NCBI RefSeq assembly: GCF_037975245.1
Contig: NC_092563.1
Location: 608,001-672,000, forward strand
Direction: 5' to 3'
Source: Apostichopus japonicus
Lineage: Eukaryota > Echinodermata > Holothuroidea > Aspidochirotida > Stichopodidae
Length of the DNA stretch: 64,000 nt
Shown here piece by piece: positions 12,833 to 24,098 of the stretch; within the stretch, counting starts at the first letter, position 1; each line of letters begins with the position of its first letter. Below the pieces are notes generated by a model. The model did not search any database and was not told where the DNA came from. It saw only the letters and a list, made by a program, of their open reading frames with translations. The translations under genes and the position numbers were made by a program.

Positions 12833-13110
12833 GTGGAGACTATCTAAGCGGAGCGCCACCATCGGTTGGCGCGGAGCGTACAATAAAATTTTGGGTTATT
12901 TCAAACCCCCAGATCGCCGGAAACGGCACTTCCCGTGTGTTTTATGCTGCGAATACCTAGCCCTAAAATATGGGTCTCAAGTCTGCAATTTCTCAGATTG
13001 CACGTAAAAGTCTGTAAAAACATTGTAATTTGTATATTCGATGGTGTTTTAAGAGAGTAGCTATTATACTCGTAGTGTACTCGCAAAGACGTTTTTGAGT
13101 GTAGTAAGGG

Positions 13111-13510
13111 CAGTGGCGGAGCTAGGGGTATTGGTCGGGGGGGGGCAAGGATGGTCTGTAGGGGCGCTTTCGACACTATCTAAGCGGAGCGCCACCACAG
13201 GTTGGCGCGGAGCGTACAGGAAAATTTTGAGTAAAGATACTCCCTAGATTGCAGGAAATGACCCTTTCCGGGCCTTGCTAATTTGCAGATAAACGGAGAA
13301 TAAATAGGTGTCGTCGCCATTTTGTCGGAAAATTACACCAACAGAATATGACAAATGTCAATAGGTATATGAGAGCGCAATAAAAAAGTCAATAATAGCG
13401 AATAAGTAAAAAGTATAGTGAAAAGCTGAAAAGGGCGCCAGCAGTCCATTTGAGTCTGTCGGGGGGGGGGCATCCGCCCCCTGACTGTATATATGGACGC
13501 TCCGCCACTA
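13111..13510. mobile_element. Second nested hAT-like element, 400 bp
   Basis: It starts CAGTGGCGGAGC and ends GCTCCGCCACTA. AGTAAGGG lies immediately on both sides (13103-13110 and 13511-13518), an exact 8-bp duplication. It carries one copy of the ~95-bp module (about 13175-13276, reverse orientation). Its G-run near 13461-13470 is typical of this family. Confidence 0.88.
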
Positions 13511-13884
13511 AGTAAGGGGATGTTGGAGAACTGGCTGAAATGAGGCAAGTCATTGGCCTAAGACGTAGTTGTGTTACGCTTACTGGTACTCACACTCACT
13601 GCTTCCACTTTTCACGGGGCGTGAAGACGCGGTTGGGGTGACAATGTGGTCTATAGCCAGGGGACGGGCCGAGGGTCCCCCAGCAATTACTAAAATTATT
13701 ACACCTATATAGTATACGTGTGCATCGGACAGATCGACAAGTATGCATTGAAAAATGGGCAGATGCACGTTTCGGAGCCTTGGTAAATATTGGGGGGGCT
13801 TATCATGCATTTGCCCCCTCAACTTTTTCATTGGGGGGCTGAGCCCCCCCAAGCCCCCCCGGTTCCGCCGCCACTGTATATATA

Positions 13885-14169
13885 TATAGATAGGAATAAC
13901 GGAAAAACTGTTAAACAACTATGCTGCATTTAGAGAAAGGCTGGATCTCGAGTGAGATACAATAATTGAATTAGGTAAGTGATTGGAAGTAAAACAGCCA
14001 ATGTTTGGTTTTTGCAGAGCTTTCGAGCAAAACTAGCTCTTCTTCAGTGCATGATCACCGAAAGTGACAAGGAGTAGCAGGAATTTTTATAGAGAAGATG
14101 TCGGCATGGTTGTAAAGGCAAAGCGACATATATATAAAGGCAAAGCGACATATATGTAAAGGCAAAGCG
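13885..14169. other. Inter-element sequence with hammerhead-like motif and short tandem repeat
   Basis: Between two transposon clusters. On the minus strand at about 14017-14048 it reads CTGAAGA, a GAGC/GCTC helix, then GAAA, the order of the hammerhead ribozyme core; helices I and III are not convincing. At about 14113-14170 a unit GGCAAAGCGACATATATATA is repeated about three times. Confidence 0.4.
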
Positions 14170-14179
14170 ACATATATAT

Positions 14180-14320
14180 ATATATATATATATATAAATG
14201 AAAATCGTAATGAGTTGGAAAATCAAGAACAGTGAAAAAACTTTCAGCCTCCACCGGGATTCGAACCACGGGCCTTCCGCTCTGTACGCGGACACCCTAA
14301 CCACTAGGCTATGGACGCTG
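14180..14320 (-). mobile_element. tRNA-derived SINE, copy 1
   Basis: On the minus strand 14316-14247 folds like a tRNA: an A-box-like TAGCCTAGTGGTTAGG, a perfect anticodon stem TCCGC/GCGGA around a 7-base loop with anticodon ACA, and a perfect B box GGTTCGAATCC. It is followed by a non-tRNA body and a TA-rich tail. The same head, body and tail recur at 52869-53003. The match outside the tRNA part shows a SINE rather than two tRNA genes. Confidence 0.75.
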
Positions 14321-15206
14321 ATTGTATGTCCAGAGGTTCGAAACCGGTAAGGAAGGTCGCAATTCCACTGTAGGCGTTTGTCACCTGTATCGAACAATAC
14401 TAGTTCTGTTTTGGTGACATATTTTGCCTTACTCAAACATGATGCTAACCAACTCGAAATCATTTGTGATATATATATATATATATAGATATATCAGGTG
14501 CGTATCCAGGGGGGGCGTTGGGGGCGCGCGCCCCCCGGGTAAGGAAAAGAGGAGAGAAAAAAAAGAGAAGAAAAAAGGGAAAAGGAGGGGAAAAAAGAAA
14601 AGGAGGAGAGGAAGGAAGGGAAAAGAAAAACAAAAAAGAGAGAAAAAGGAGAAAAGGAGGGAGTAGAAGATAGCCAAGACCTCGGGAAGAGAAAGATCCC
14701 TATTATATACACAGGGTAGCCAGTGACAGATCAAGGATTACGGAGGGGGTGTGCGCCTCACCCTACCCCTTACCCCGACAACTCCATTTTTGGCGTTTCC
14801 GTTTTTCCTCTCTCACTAATGTACTTGAACTCGACCGAGTCGTCGGGGAACATAACGCATTTCGGGAAGGGGGCGACCGCCCCCCCCCCCGAGCAAATTT
14901 TCTTTATGACATCGCTAGTAATTTCAAAATAGACAATGCTTAGATGCAACTTACAAGGCCTGGGAAGTGTCATTTCCAGCGATCTGGGAGGCATTTTCGG
15001 CCAAAATTTTTCTTGTACGCTTCGCGCCAACTCATGGTGGCGCTTCGCTTAGATAGTTTGCCTACAGGCTTCGCCCTCCCTTGGCAATTACTCGCTACAC
15101 GCCTGTTCGAATTTGTAAAGCAAAGAGCAGATATAACATCATATCAATGAGCATTGAAATGCATGTTCCACGATGAACAGCCTCAAAAACTGTCAATGTG
15201 TGTAGT

Positions 15207-15637
15207 CAAAGGCGTAGGAGCCAGATTGGATTTGGGGGCTGTAATGACTTGCCCGAAAAAAAAGCCAAAATTTTTCGCGCGCTAAGCGCGCATTCAATAT
15301 GTCGATGTCAATATCATATAGGCAAGATCGGTCATTACATTGTATGGCATCGTGTACCGCACGGTCCGTCAAAGTTGCACAGTATACCGCCGAATGCTAA
15401 TGTAAACAACGAAATGTCTTATGTAGATGGAGAAAAAGCATACAGATCCTTTTTTGTCAAAACTCTCTTTTACAGTAGTAATGTCGGCCAAGCTTACAAC
15501 TTTATTTAAATTACCAAGGAGATCATTTTAAGCTATTCATTGCTATTTATTTTTCTTTCAGTAGGTGCCCGAAAAAAATGGGAAAACAATTGGGGGGGGG
15601 GCTGCAGCCCCCGCCTCCTACGGGACCTACGCCTATG
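15207..15637. mobile_element. Nested hAT-like element, old
   Basis: It starts CAAAGGCGTAGG and ends CCTACGCCTATG. The flanking octamers TGTGTAGT and AGTGAAGT agree at 6 of 8 positions. The homologous sequence near 12040-12060 runs straight from TGTGTAGT into GTTCGG and so gives the uninterrupted state. Confidence 0.7.
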
Positions 15638-15727
15638 AGTGAAGTGTTCGGTTTCGATATACCTGATATCGGAAATATCTGCTATTTTTCTGTTCCTTCA
15701 ACCAAGTTTTGTAAAAGCCATTATAAG

Positions 15728-16814
15728 CAGGGCCGGATTTATCAATGGGCAACGTGGGCAGCTGCCCACGGGCCTCCACAACAAGGGGCCTCCACATACT
15801 TCATGAAAAAATATATATATAAGGGGAAATTTGAAGAAAAAAAATTAAATGTAGGCTGACAAATATCATCAATCAAAATCATATTGCGCGCGGCTTACGC
15901 CTAGCATACGCTTGAAGTCATATTTAATTTTAATTGTATCTCTTTGTGAATGGTAGAAACAGCTAAGTGGTTGTTTTCCCGTTATTGCAAATCACACGTC
16001 GGCAGACAAACATGATTGGCCTAATATCCAAAGTCATCAATCTCAACGTCTATTTTCTTTAGAACTAGGTTAATGGTTTTGGTTGAAACATTTCAGTACA
16101 CCCTGACAGTGCGCCTGTCATCACCTCCCGCTAGGTTTCAGACAGGTATTGCTAATTGATTCTTTTCATGTGCAATGATGAAACAACTGTCTTCTCACCC
16201 CCTCTACACACACATACACAGGCCCGTGCGCGTCTGGGCAATTAGCATTAACATTAACATGTTCGTCATGAATCATGTTAGTCCAGTCCAGCTAAAAGCA
16301 AGTTTAGGCCCGGGGTGTGAGTTTTTTCGGTTTTCCGGGATAATTAGCATATGCAGGCCGATCAAATTCTTGGAAATGGGACAACACCCCCTTTCTCCAG
16401 AACCCAATTTCTAGATAACTTTAGTCATTTTTGACGTCGGATTATGAAAGAAAATGCTCCACATCCCCTTTTAATGGACCCTGACCTGATATTCTAACCC
16501 TAACCTTGATTTTGAAAACATTTTGCAGTTTCCAGAGAGTGAGAGATGTTGTAGCAACCTTTTTACTTGTACTGAAAATTTTGCAGGCAAACAGGCCTAC
16601 ATACCGTAATGAAAATTCTTCAGAAATCACAAAATTTACTTCAGAAATCACAAAATACTGCACCATTTCGCATCCAAAAACCCTTAATTATTGGAAAAAA
16701 TCCAATACCCCTCCCCTTACACACCTCCCCCAGGACGGCGATCACTGGAGGGGGGGGGGGGGCTCCACCACTGAAGGTTGCCCACGGGCCTCCACATGTC
16801 TAAATTCGGCCCTG
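15728..16814. mobile_element. Nested hAT-like element, 1087 bp, exact duplication
   Basis: The ends are CAGGGCCGGATTTA and the inverse of CAGGGCCGAATTTA. ATTATAAG stands on both sides (15720-15727 and 16815-16822), an exact 8-bp target duplication. Near both ends lies GCCCACGGGCCTCCACA. No transposase frame is seen, so it is non-autonomous. Confidence 0.88.
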
Positions 16815-17408
16815 ATTATAAGAGGTTTTAATATTTGTACACCAATAAATTAACTGTGTCGGAATTTTCGAAAATTTCCTGACCAACATTCGTCATCATA
16901 CTTTCCTCTACTCGTTCAATTTTGACCTGTCTGTTAGGGGTTCAAGGAGGTTTTTCTATATTGGTTGTCTATAGATTGAATTTTGTGCAACATTATGGGT
17001 ATGTTTTCAAGTGATTTTATTCACGAGAAAAGTGAATTTTCAAATTCTCAACAAGTAATGGGCTTAAAACCTTGAAAAGTGGGGCTTTCGGATATTGTGG
17101 GCCTTGACGTAGAATAACCTACAAAAGCAATGATCCATAGGACATGCAATGAGGTCGAACATGATGTGTGACTGGTGACAATCTTCAAAAAGGTTATTGA
17201 TGGAAAAAACTTTTGGGAAATACTTGGTTCTCAGGCAAAAGTGTACATCTGGTTGCTCATTTTCAAGCCCGAGAAGTGCCATTTCCGGTGATCTGGGGGG
17301 TATCAAAACCAGAAATTTTCTTGTACGCTCCGCGCCAACCGATGGTGGCGCTCCGCTTTAGATAGTAATTCGCGCCCCCCGGGTTAGAAAATCCTGGATA
17401 CGCGCATG

Positions 17409-17435
17409 TATATATATAAATAAATAAATAAATAA

Positions 17436-17490
<55 letters not shown>

Positions 17491-17505
17491 AAAAAAAAAA
17501 AAACA
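17409..17505. repeat. TA/TAAA microsatellite and poly-A
   Basis: TAAA repeats pass into about 25 TA units and then an A run. It lies directly beside the end of the composite element. Confidence 0.9.
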
Positions 17506-17952
17506 TTAGAAAAGTTCAATCAAATTAAATTACAGTGCCGCTTCTTAAAATAAAATCACTGTGAGATCATTCTCATTCGATTTCAATCCAGATCTGAACA
17601 AAGTGTAGGCGATGACGACTATAGCTATCCCGAGACTGACCCATAGGGACACTACTATGATGGGATGTTATTTACTAACTAGTGATTGGTTAAATTACAA
17701 CACACCTCCTAAAAAGTATTACTGTATTACATTAAGTACATCATGCTCCAAAGGGCCAATCACAACTGAAGCCAAGACATTTCTAATTATAAGCACCGCC
17801 TATACATGCACGCCGAAGGCCGAACACCTGTTGCTATAATATCTTTGTTCCGGAAGGAATTAATGTATAGGTCAAGTAAACAAACAATTTGTTAACTATC
17901 TCTAAATACTTGAGCATTAGAACAGACAATACATTTTAGGGTTGCATTAAAC

Positions 17953-18001
17953 CATGGAGGTAAAAACAGACATCTGTTTTTACCTTGTTTTTACCTCCAT
18001 G
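17953..18001. repeat. Three-arm inverted repeat
   Basis: The first arm (GGTAAAAACAGA, within 17953-17970) is a perfect inverse of 17973-17984, with a two-base loop. The extended first arm (CATGGAGGTAAAAAC) is also a perfect inverse of 17987-18001. The first arm can therefore pair with either partner. The surroundings are non-coding. Confidence 0.8.
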
Positions 18002-21000
18002 ATTAAACTATCTGCATTCTTTCTTCGAAGTGACTGTAAGGGACTTAAAGAAGTTTACAGAATAGTTACATGCCATTACATTACGTGACACTAATCCCTA
18101 AAATTAAAAACTTGGAAAAGTTTTTTTCTGTCCCTCCCTCTGTTCTACATATTACAGTTACACAGGATTTCAATGGTGTGGGCCTTTGTGACGTACATAC
18201 GGGGCAAGGGGGAGGTGCGAGTGGGGGTATCACACTCCCCACCAGTGAAAATCACAAGTTGGTCCAAATCGATATGAAGTCGGTCCCAAAATCGATGAGC
18301 AGATTTCAACCTGATCTTACACCTATGTAGTAAAATATAAATCTTCATTTCCAAGAGTAAGATAATACTAAGCTTAGAAACCGGTTTATGGGGCTTCCCT
18401 GGACCCCACTAGAGCTTGAGATATATCCAGAGAATAGGCACGCTGTCGGTGCTCATAATTGGAACTCGAAAACGTGACGCAAAGGTTTACAGAAGTTGAA
18501 TATTTAAACGGCATCGACGTAGGTAACATTATGGTCAGCCCTTTCAAGCTATAACTCGTTTTCACCGCATTTAAGATATCGGCTAAACATTGTGGGTTTC
18601 ATGATGTTAATTTTATAGACCACGCCCACAATAATTTAATCCTCAAACCACTAGAAACTACGCCCCCTTAGTGGTGTGTTATTGGCAAAAGGTACAATAC
18701 AGCTATAATGCTTCTCTCCTGTTAACTTAATAAAGAAACTGACTTTTGTTTTCAAACTTGCAAAATGGCACATGAGGCTGAAAATGCGCTTTGAAATTAA
18801 ATCACCCGTATCTGTATCATACCATATGCGAAACCTACTGCAAAGTAAGTCTCAAAATATCAAAGGTAAGTGACTTTGTCCGTAACAGAGTACTGTTCAT
18901 TACCATAGAGCCCAAAGCATAAGTTAAAACTGGAATTAAAAAAGAATTGACCATTTTATATACATATCTTGTTTCAACTTAGCCTATACTATTGAAAAAG
19001 TGCTGACCAAAAAGGAGCGGATATACCTATTTTTATAACAAAGCTATATTGGAACAGTCCAGCCACCTTGGCTAAGTTATTCTCACTGGCTTGGGTTATT
19101 GCCAGGACTGGGCCAGCCTCATATTATTGTCAAGCTGCCATTCTGCAAAGTATTTTACTTGTCTTCAATATGCTTACTGCTTTTTATTTAAAATAGTCCG
19201 TTTGTTCCAAAACTTGTACTACTAACCTGCAGGAGCCATGCACAGTCTGACCAGGCTTGTCCCCCGACCCCCCCCCCCCCCAAAAAACACAGCAAAGCAA
19301 AATGGGGGATTTAAGATCGTAGGGTAAATTTCTCACCAAGCTTGGAAAAGTTGGGAGCTTTGCCTTTCAATACCTACCTTCATTTAGTGTTAAAAACTTT
19401 CAAGTTATTTGGCATGCGATCGATTTTAACGGCAAATACCTTGTACTGAACCGGAATTGCAAATAGAAACGTTACAATCTTCTTTATTTGTTGCATAATG
19501 GTTTATCAACTACCATTCATGCCTGAGATTACGCTTTATTTGTATCTTTGTTCGGTTGGAAGGGATTGACTTGTGGAAGTTGTGGTGGTGTTTAGAATCT
19601 TGTATTGCCCTGGTATTATTAGCTCCTAGCTTCCAATCATTTGTCGCTATAGATTTTTTTTTCAGGCACAGTTGTGCACGTCACTTTAAGCATCTGAAAA
19701 AAATTCAAAAGTAATTAATTACTAACTTAGTTCTACAATGTTTTCTTTCTTTCTGTTGGATGCTCCTAGACATCCACACATGGGGGTTTGGCTTCAACGA
19801 CCACAGGGCTACTTCCCCCATGTCCTGTCTCTGAATTTTTGCAAACCTAACTTATATGGGCCAGATATGAAATCGATAGTTATGGATTTTATATCTAGCC
19901 CATGTTTGACACAGTTATGTAATTTATATCTGGCCAGATACAAATTGGGCAGATATAACTTGATATGAAGTAACGGTTCATCTGGACCAGATAAAATTTT
20001 ATATGATACAATCTTGTAGCGCTCGGTTGGCGTTTATGTCCTCTTTTAAAATTTTTGCTAATTTAAACCATTCACATTCAGTATGGACCATTGATCAAGA
20101 CTGATGATTCAAGCATTGTTATTAGTGGCTCAGTCAGTTTAAATATTTTCTGGGAAAAGATAATCCTAGACCGGCCAAAATGGGGATTTGGCTTCACCAA
20201 TTCCAGATCCCCTATTTGCCTCCCAAATACTCCTTCCCCATCCCCACTTTTGAAATTCTGGATCTGACCATATGTTTCTAAACAGCGGTTTTAACATTGT
20301 TTGAGTAAATTAGTTGGCACCCATCTGGCAAATTTGCAAGAGCTCCTACCTAACTGAAACTGAGTTTCTAGACAAAAGATATTAATTTGCATATGTAGGA
20401 CATAACTTCCCCATGGCAGACTTTCGAGAGAAATTTTGGACAGTTAATTTTAATCAACCGCCTAATTCCTCTCACTAATGTCTTATTGGATCAGTCCCGC
20501 AGGCATCAAATTTCGCGCGGAAGTTTAAAACTAGTGGTAGGTGTGGTCAATGCTGATAAGCCTAATAGGCGTGGCTTTAGAGGTTTGAGACACCCATCGT
20601 ATAATGACAAGCAGCAACATAAAAATAATAAGCAGCGCCGTACCGTCACAGGAAAGCAGAATTAGAGAGGAATTACCAACCAAAGTAAATGGTTTGAAAC
20701 CTATAGGGCTGCTATTGAATCAACACTTTCTGTCTGGATACATTTGTTTCATTTAAGGGAAAGGTATTTGAGCACTTTAATACACAATTCGTATCCTTGA
20801 CTTGCATAACTGTTTTGATTGTAACAATGGTCATCAGTTATTGACAGTCATTTGCTTCTACTTCTCAACTGGTTAGGCTTCACCAACGTTGACTCCTACT
20901 ACAATACAGTTCGGCGATACTGCTGTCATGAGTAGGCCTAGGCTACAGCCTAAGCTAGTAGAACTAGTACTAGTAGTAGTATTGTTAGTTGTTACTGTCA

Positions 21001-22818
21001 CTGTCAGCTAAAATGTACTTGGTATAGATGCTATGCAGGCTTTGTAGTAGTACTATTACTAACATAAGCTAGTAGGACTGAAGTCATGTCTTCGCAAGTC
21101 CCCAATAAAGTTACTACTGGCTAGGCTGAGTTAGGCCTTAGGAAGTTAGGGTGTTCTTATTTAGTCTTACTCAGTCTTAGCCTACTTAGGCTTAGTGAGA
21201 TGTAGACTAGGTTACTCAGTAGGCTCACCTGTATTCTTTAACATGTAAGCCTCATTTGCATTTTGTTGTAATTTTGCATGGCTAGTACTAGTAAGTAGTA
21301 GTATGACCAAGGCTTGAAGCCATCGTGCAGCTTAGACCTTTGAAATTGATGAGGCATCTGTAATCTGAGAGATTTATGATAACAACCAAATTATCAGATG
21401 GTTTTGTACAAAATGAGGAAAACGGTTTAGGTTTCTTGAAATTGTGGCTGTGGCTTGCTATTCACTGTTAGGCTAATATAATCATAGTTAGGTTTGAAAG
21501 TCTAAGACTATATGTACTCCATGGATTTTTTCAAATTATTAAAATGCTATTTTGGTCAAAGTCTCAGAAAATCAGTCCTGAAGAAATAAATCACCTTAGC
21601 AATTGAAATAGCATACCTTTGTGACAAAAAAAAAATAGTTGATACTGATAACAGTTGAAAATTTCCATCAAAACCTGATGGGAGGAAAACATAATTATAG
21701 CTAGGTGAAAGTTTAGATTTTCAGTGGATGCATACTGTAATAGCTGTTAACTGATAGTCACCTTCCTGGAGCAATAACCCAAAAGGTTGAATGTTGCTAA
21801 GTTAAGCAAAAAATTGCTCAACACTTCCTGTGATACAGTTAATAAACGACACTTACAAATTCAAACTTCTGTGACAAACGTCTCCCAACAATATATGTAT
21901 AAGTAAGTAGGGTGAGAAGCAGACCTCTAATTTGGACACTGATTTTGCAAAGCATTTTATGTTGACTAGAATGTGGGATGTTGTGTAACCAATGTTCTAT
22001 GTGCCTTTTCAGCCAACTACTCTGTATAGTCCTGGTCCCCACCAAAAAAAGTACATGTATTTTCTTTCTGATTTCTTTTCCAAACATTTAAGGTAAACGC
22101 TCTTTTTTTTCGAATCATATGTTGGTGTTGTGGCTAGGAAAAGCCCAATTGGTTTTTAGTTTTTACTTATCCGTTTGAGATGTCAAATCAAAACATTTTG
22201 ATCTATAGGCTTCATTAATTACAGCACTTAATTTGCTGTTAAATATTTCAGGAAATTTGGAAACCATTTGGAAGATTGGTGACCTAACATTTGAAGATTG
22301 GTTCAGATACTTCAATTAGTAATGGCATTAAAATAATAGAGAAATTGATGAAGGTTTCCTTGAAAATATGTTGAATGTCCTTCCAATAACATAAGTATTT
22401 CCAAATTGGTATTGAGTGGCACTGTTACAATAATATTTTGTTTTTGAGATGCCTTGATTTATTTGCTAAATTGAAACCTCTACTGTAGTCTAATATGTAC
22501 AGTAGTTTAAAGGGCAGTTCAGCCCTACAATATTCAAGTCTGACGTTGCCACTTTGATACTTGTAAGAAATGAAAATCCTGTTTGAAATCCTGTTTAAAA
22601 TGTATGAACAGTCTCATGTACAGCAATCAATACTTTCTTCAGCTGCACACATGATAATATTGCACTGGGAATAAGGGAATAACTTTCTGACGAGCAACTT
22701 CAAACTATTTTGATTGAGCGGGTTTTGTATTATGTTGTTGGTACTTCAGCTGGTATCACATTTCACCTTTTCTTTCAACTCTGCTTTGATTAGTCTGCAC
22801 AGCAGCAGCTCGTCTATC
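18002..22818. other. Non-coding stretch, no gene recognised
   Basis: AT-rich sequence with a poly-C run at about 19266-19281. A moderately CpG-containing patch at about 20500-20690 could be an old repeat or a weak promoter. Around 19850-19980 short words such as CCAGATA and AGATAT recur in both orientations. No exon was recognised. Confidence 0.4.
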
Positions 22819-22835
22819 ATGAGTTCCATATATAT
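22819..22835 (+). CDS. Candidate alternative first coding exon A of NDRG
   Basis: An ATG with A at -3 is followed by AGT TCC ATA TAT AT and then a near-perfect donor, GTAAGTATG. It encodes MSSIY and ends in phase 2. That is the phase needed to join the acceptor ending at 29877, which would give an acidic/lysine-rich extension ahead of the Met at 29918. The 5' limit of the exon cannot be seen. It is a prediction from splice phase only. Confidence 0.3.
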
Positions 22836-24098
22836 GTAAGTATGATCTGTTGTTTAAGTGTTTTGCCATGCGGTCCCTTACCTGCCTTGTTCTGCCTTAC
22901 CGGTTATTTGTACTGCAGTCTTATTCTCTGTCACTTCATTTTGCATTGTGTAGTTTGCCTGGCATGGTGTGAAATTTCTTATAATGTTATTGTTTTGCTT
23001 CTCTATGTAAGGCACGTACGGTGTTTATTTTTGCTCATGATTAATACGGTGGCTTGCTTGGCTCAGTATGTAAAAGCAAAACTAAATGGTTTGCTGTACA
23101 GTAACAAGATTATTAAAAGTATATGCAAATCTGAGAATTTACCATGTTTATTCATTATCTGTAATGCCAACTTGCTAATTGAACAGCTGTATTACTTTTT
23201 GTTATCAGACAATGTCAAAAATATACCAAAAGTTAACACAAAGAGCTTTATTGAAATCCAACCATTGGTTTGGTTGATTCATTTTTAATCCTGATCTCAC
23301 AACATTTGAGTGTTTTAAGTTGTTGCTGGATCATCCTTCTTATCACTGCTTTGTGATCCTCCACCTGTCTTAGTTGACCTTTTCCTGTTTGGTTGTGATG
23401 CATACAATTAATTAATGTCTGACTCAAGCCCCTGTGAAAGTTTAATACTGCTTACTAATTTTGTACCTTGTCTGAGTTTGTACTTGATCTAGATATGCAT
23501 GTATATGTAACTGCGTCTGAAATTTGCTGTTTCAGCAATAGCGTGACGGATCTTTAATATGAGCATCGAGTTAAGTTTTATCCTCTGTCTTTGCCTCATT
23601 CAACCGGTGTGGTTTATTATCTATGAAGGATATGTCATGAATGTAAAGTGAACCGAGAGTGAAATTTTGAATTTATAGTGTAGCAAAACTTGAGAGTTGT
23701 GTGCAGTATATGGCAAATAAATATCAAGGACAAAACTTATTACATTATTATTTTCAAAACACAGTGACTTAGCTGAGTGCCAGGGGCCGGCCATGTGGTA
23801 TTTTAAATTTCTCATTTATGGCCCTTTTGATTATAAAAAAGCTTTCACTTGAAAATAAGATTGCACAGGTTATTGTACATTAATATTATTTCTTCCATGT
23901 TATCCTTTTGAAAACAAATTATGATGGAAAGTGGTTGATTTACTGGGTGATAAGCAGTCAAGCAGGTGTACTAAATGGCTACTAACATATAAGTTGCTTT
24001 ATTTTTTGGGGTCAATTTTTGGGCAAAGAGTACAACAGTAGGATTGTGACTTTCTGTTTCAAAATCTTAAAAGGAAAAAGCATTAGAATCTCAGGATA
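22836..24098. other. Non-coding stretch
   Basis: It contains a 148-codon open frame (22842-23288) rich in Cys, Leu and Tyr, with no recognisable domain and no splice support. I treat it as chance. Nothing else was recognised. Confidence 0.4.

Larger units (their letters stand above)
10851..13876. mobile_element. Outer hAT-like element, split by two later insertions
   Basis: The left end is CAGGCGCGGCGGAAC and the right end is the inverse of CAGTGGCGGCGGAAC. Both sides are flanked by TATATATA, an 8-bp duplication although in a TA-rich tract. Two other elements sit inside it (10900-12832 and 13111-13510), each with its own exact 8-bp duplication. Removing them leaves an original element of roughly 680 bp. 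It has no transposase reading frame. Confidence 0.8.
14495..17408. mobile_element. Second composite hAT-like element, interrupted by nested insertions
   Basis: The left end CAGGTGCGTATCCAGG matches the inverse of the right end (CATGCGCGTATCCAGG) at all but two positions, and both ends continue into GGGGGGCGCG-type sequence. The flanks are TA-rich, so the duplication cannot be judged. Two later insertions lie within it: 15207-15637 and 15728-16814. Large parts (15104-15206, 15646-15727, 16823-17408) match 11396-12640 of the first cluster. A long purine-only tract lies at about 14536-14670. Confidence 0.7.

Noticed and set aside
14247-14316. Functional tRNA gene on the minus strand
   Set aside because: The similarity to 52869-53003 continues beyond the tRNA part into a shared body and tail, so it is a SINE; acceptor-stem pairing is also poor.
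22842-23288. 148-codon open frame on the plus strand
   Set aside because: Low-complexity Cys/Leu/Tyr composition typical of T-rich DNA, no domain, no splice context.
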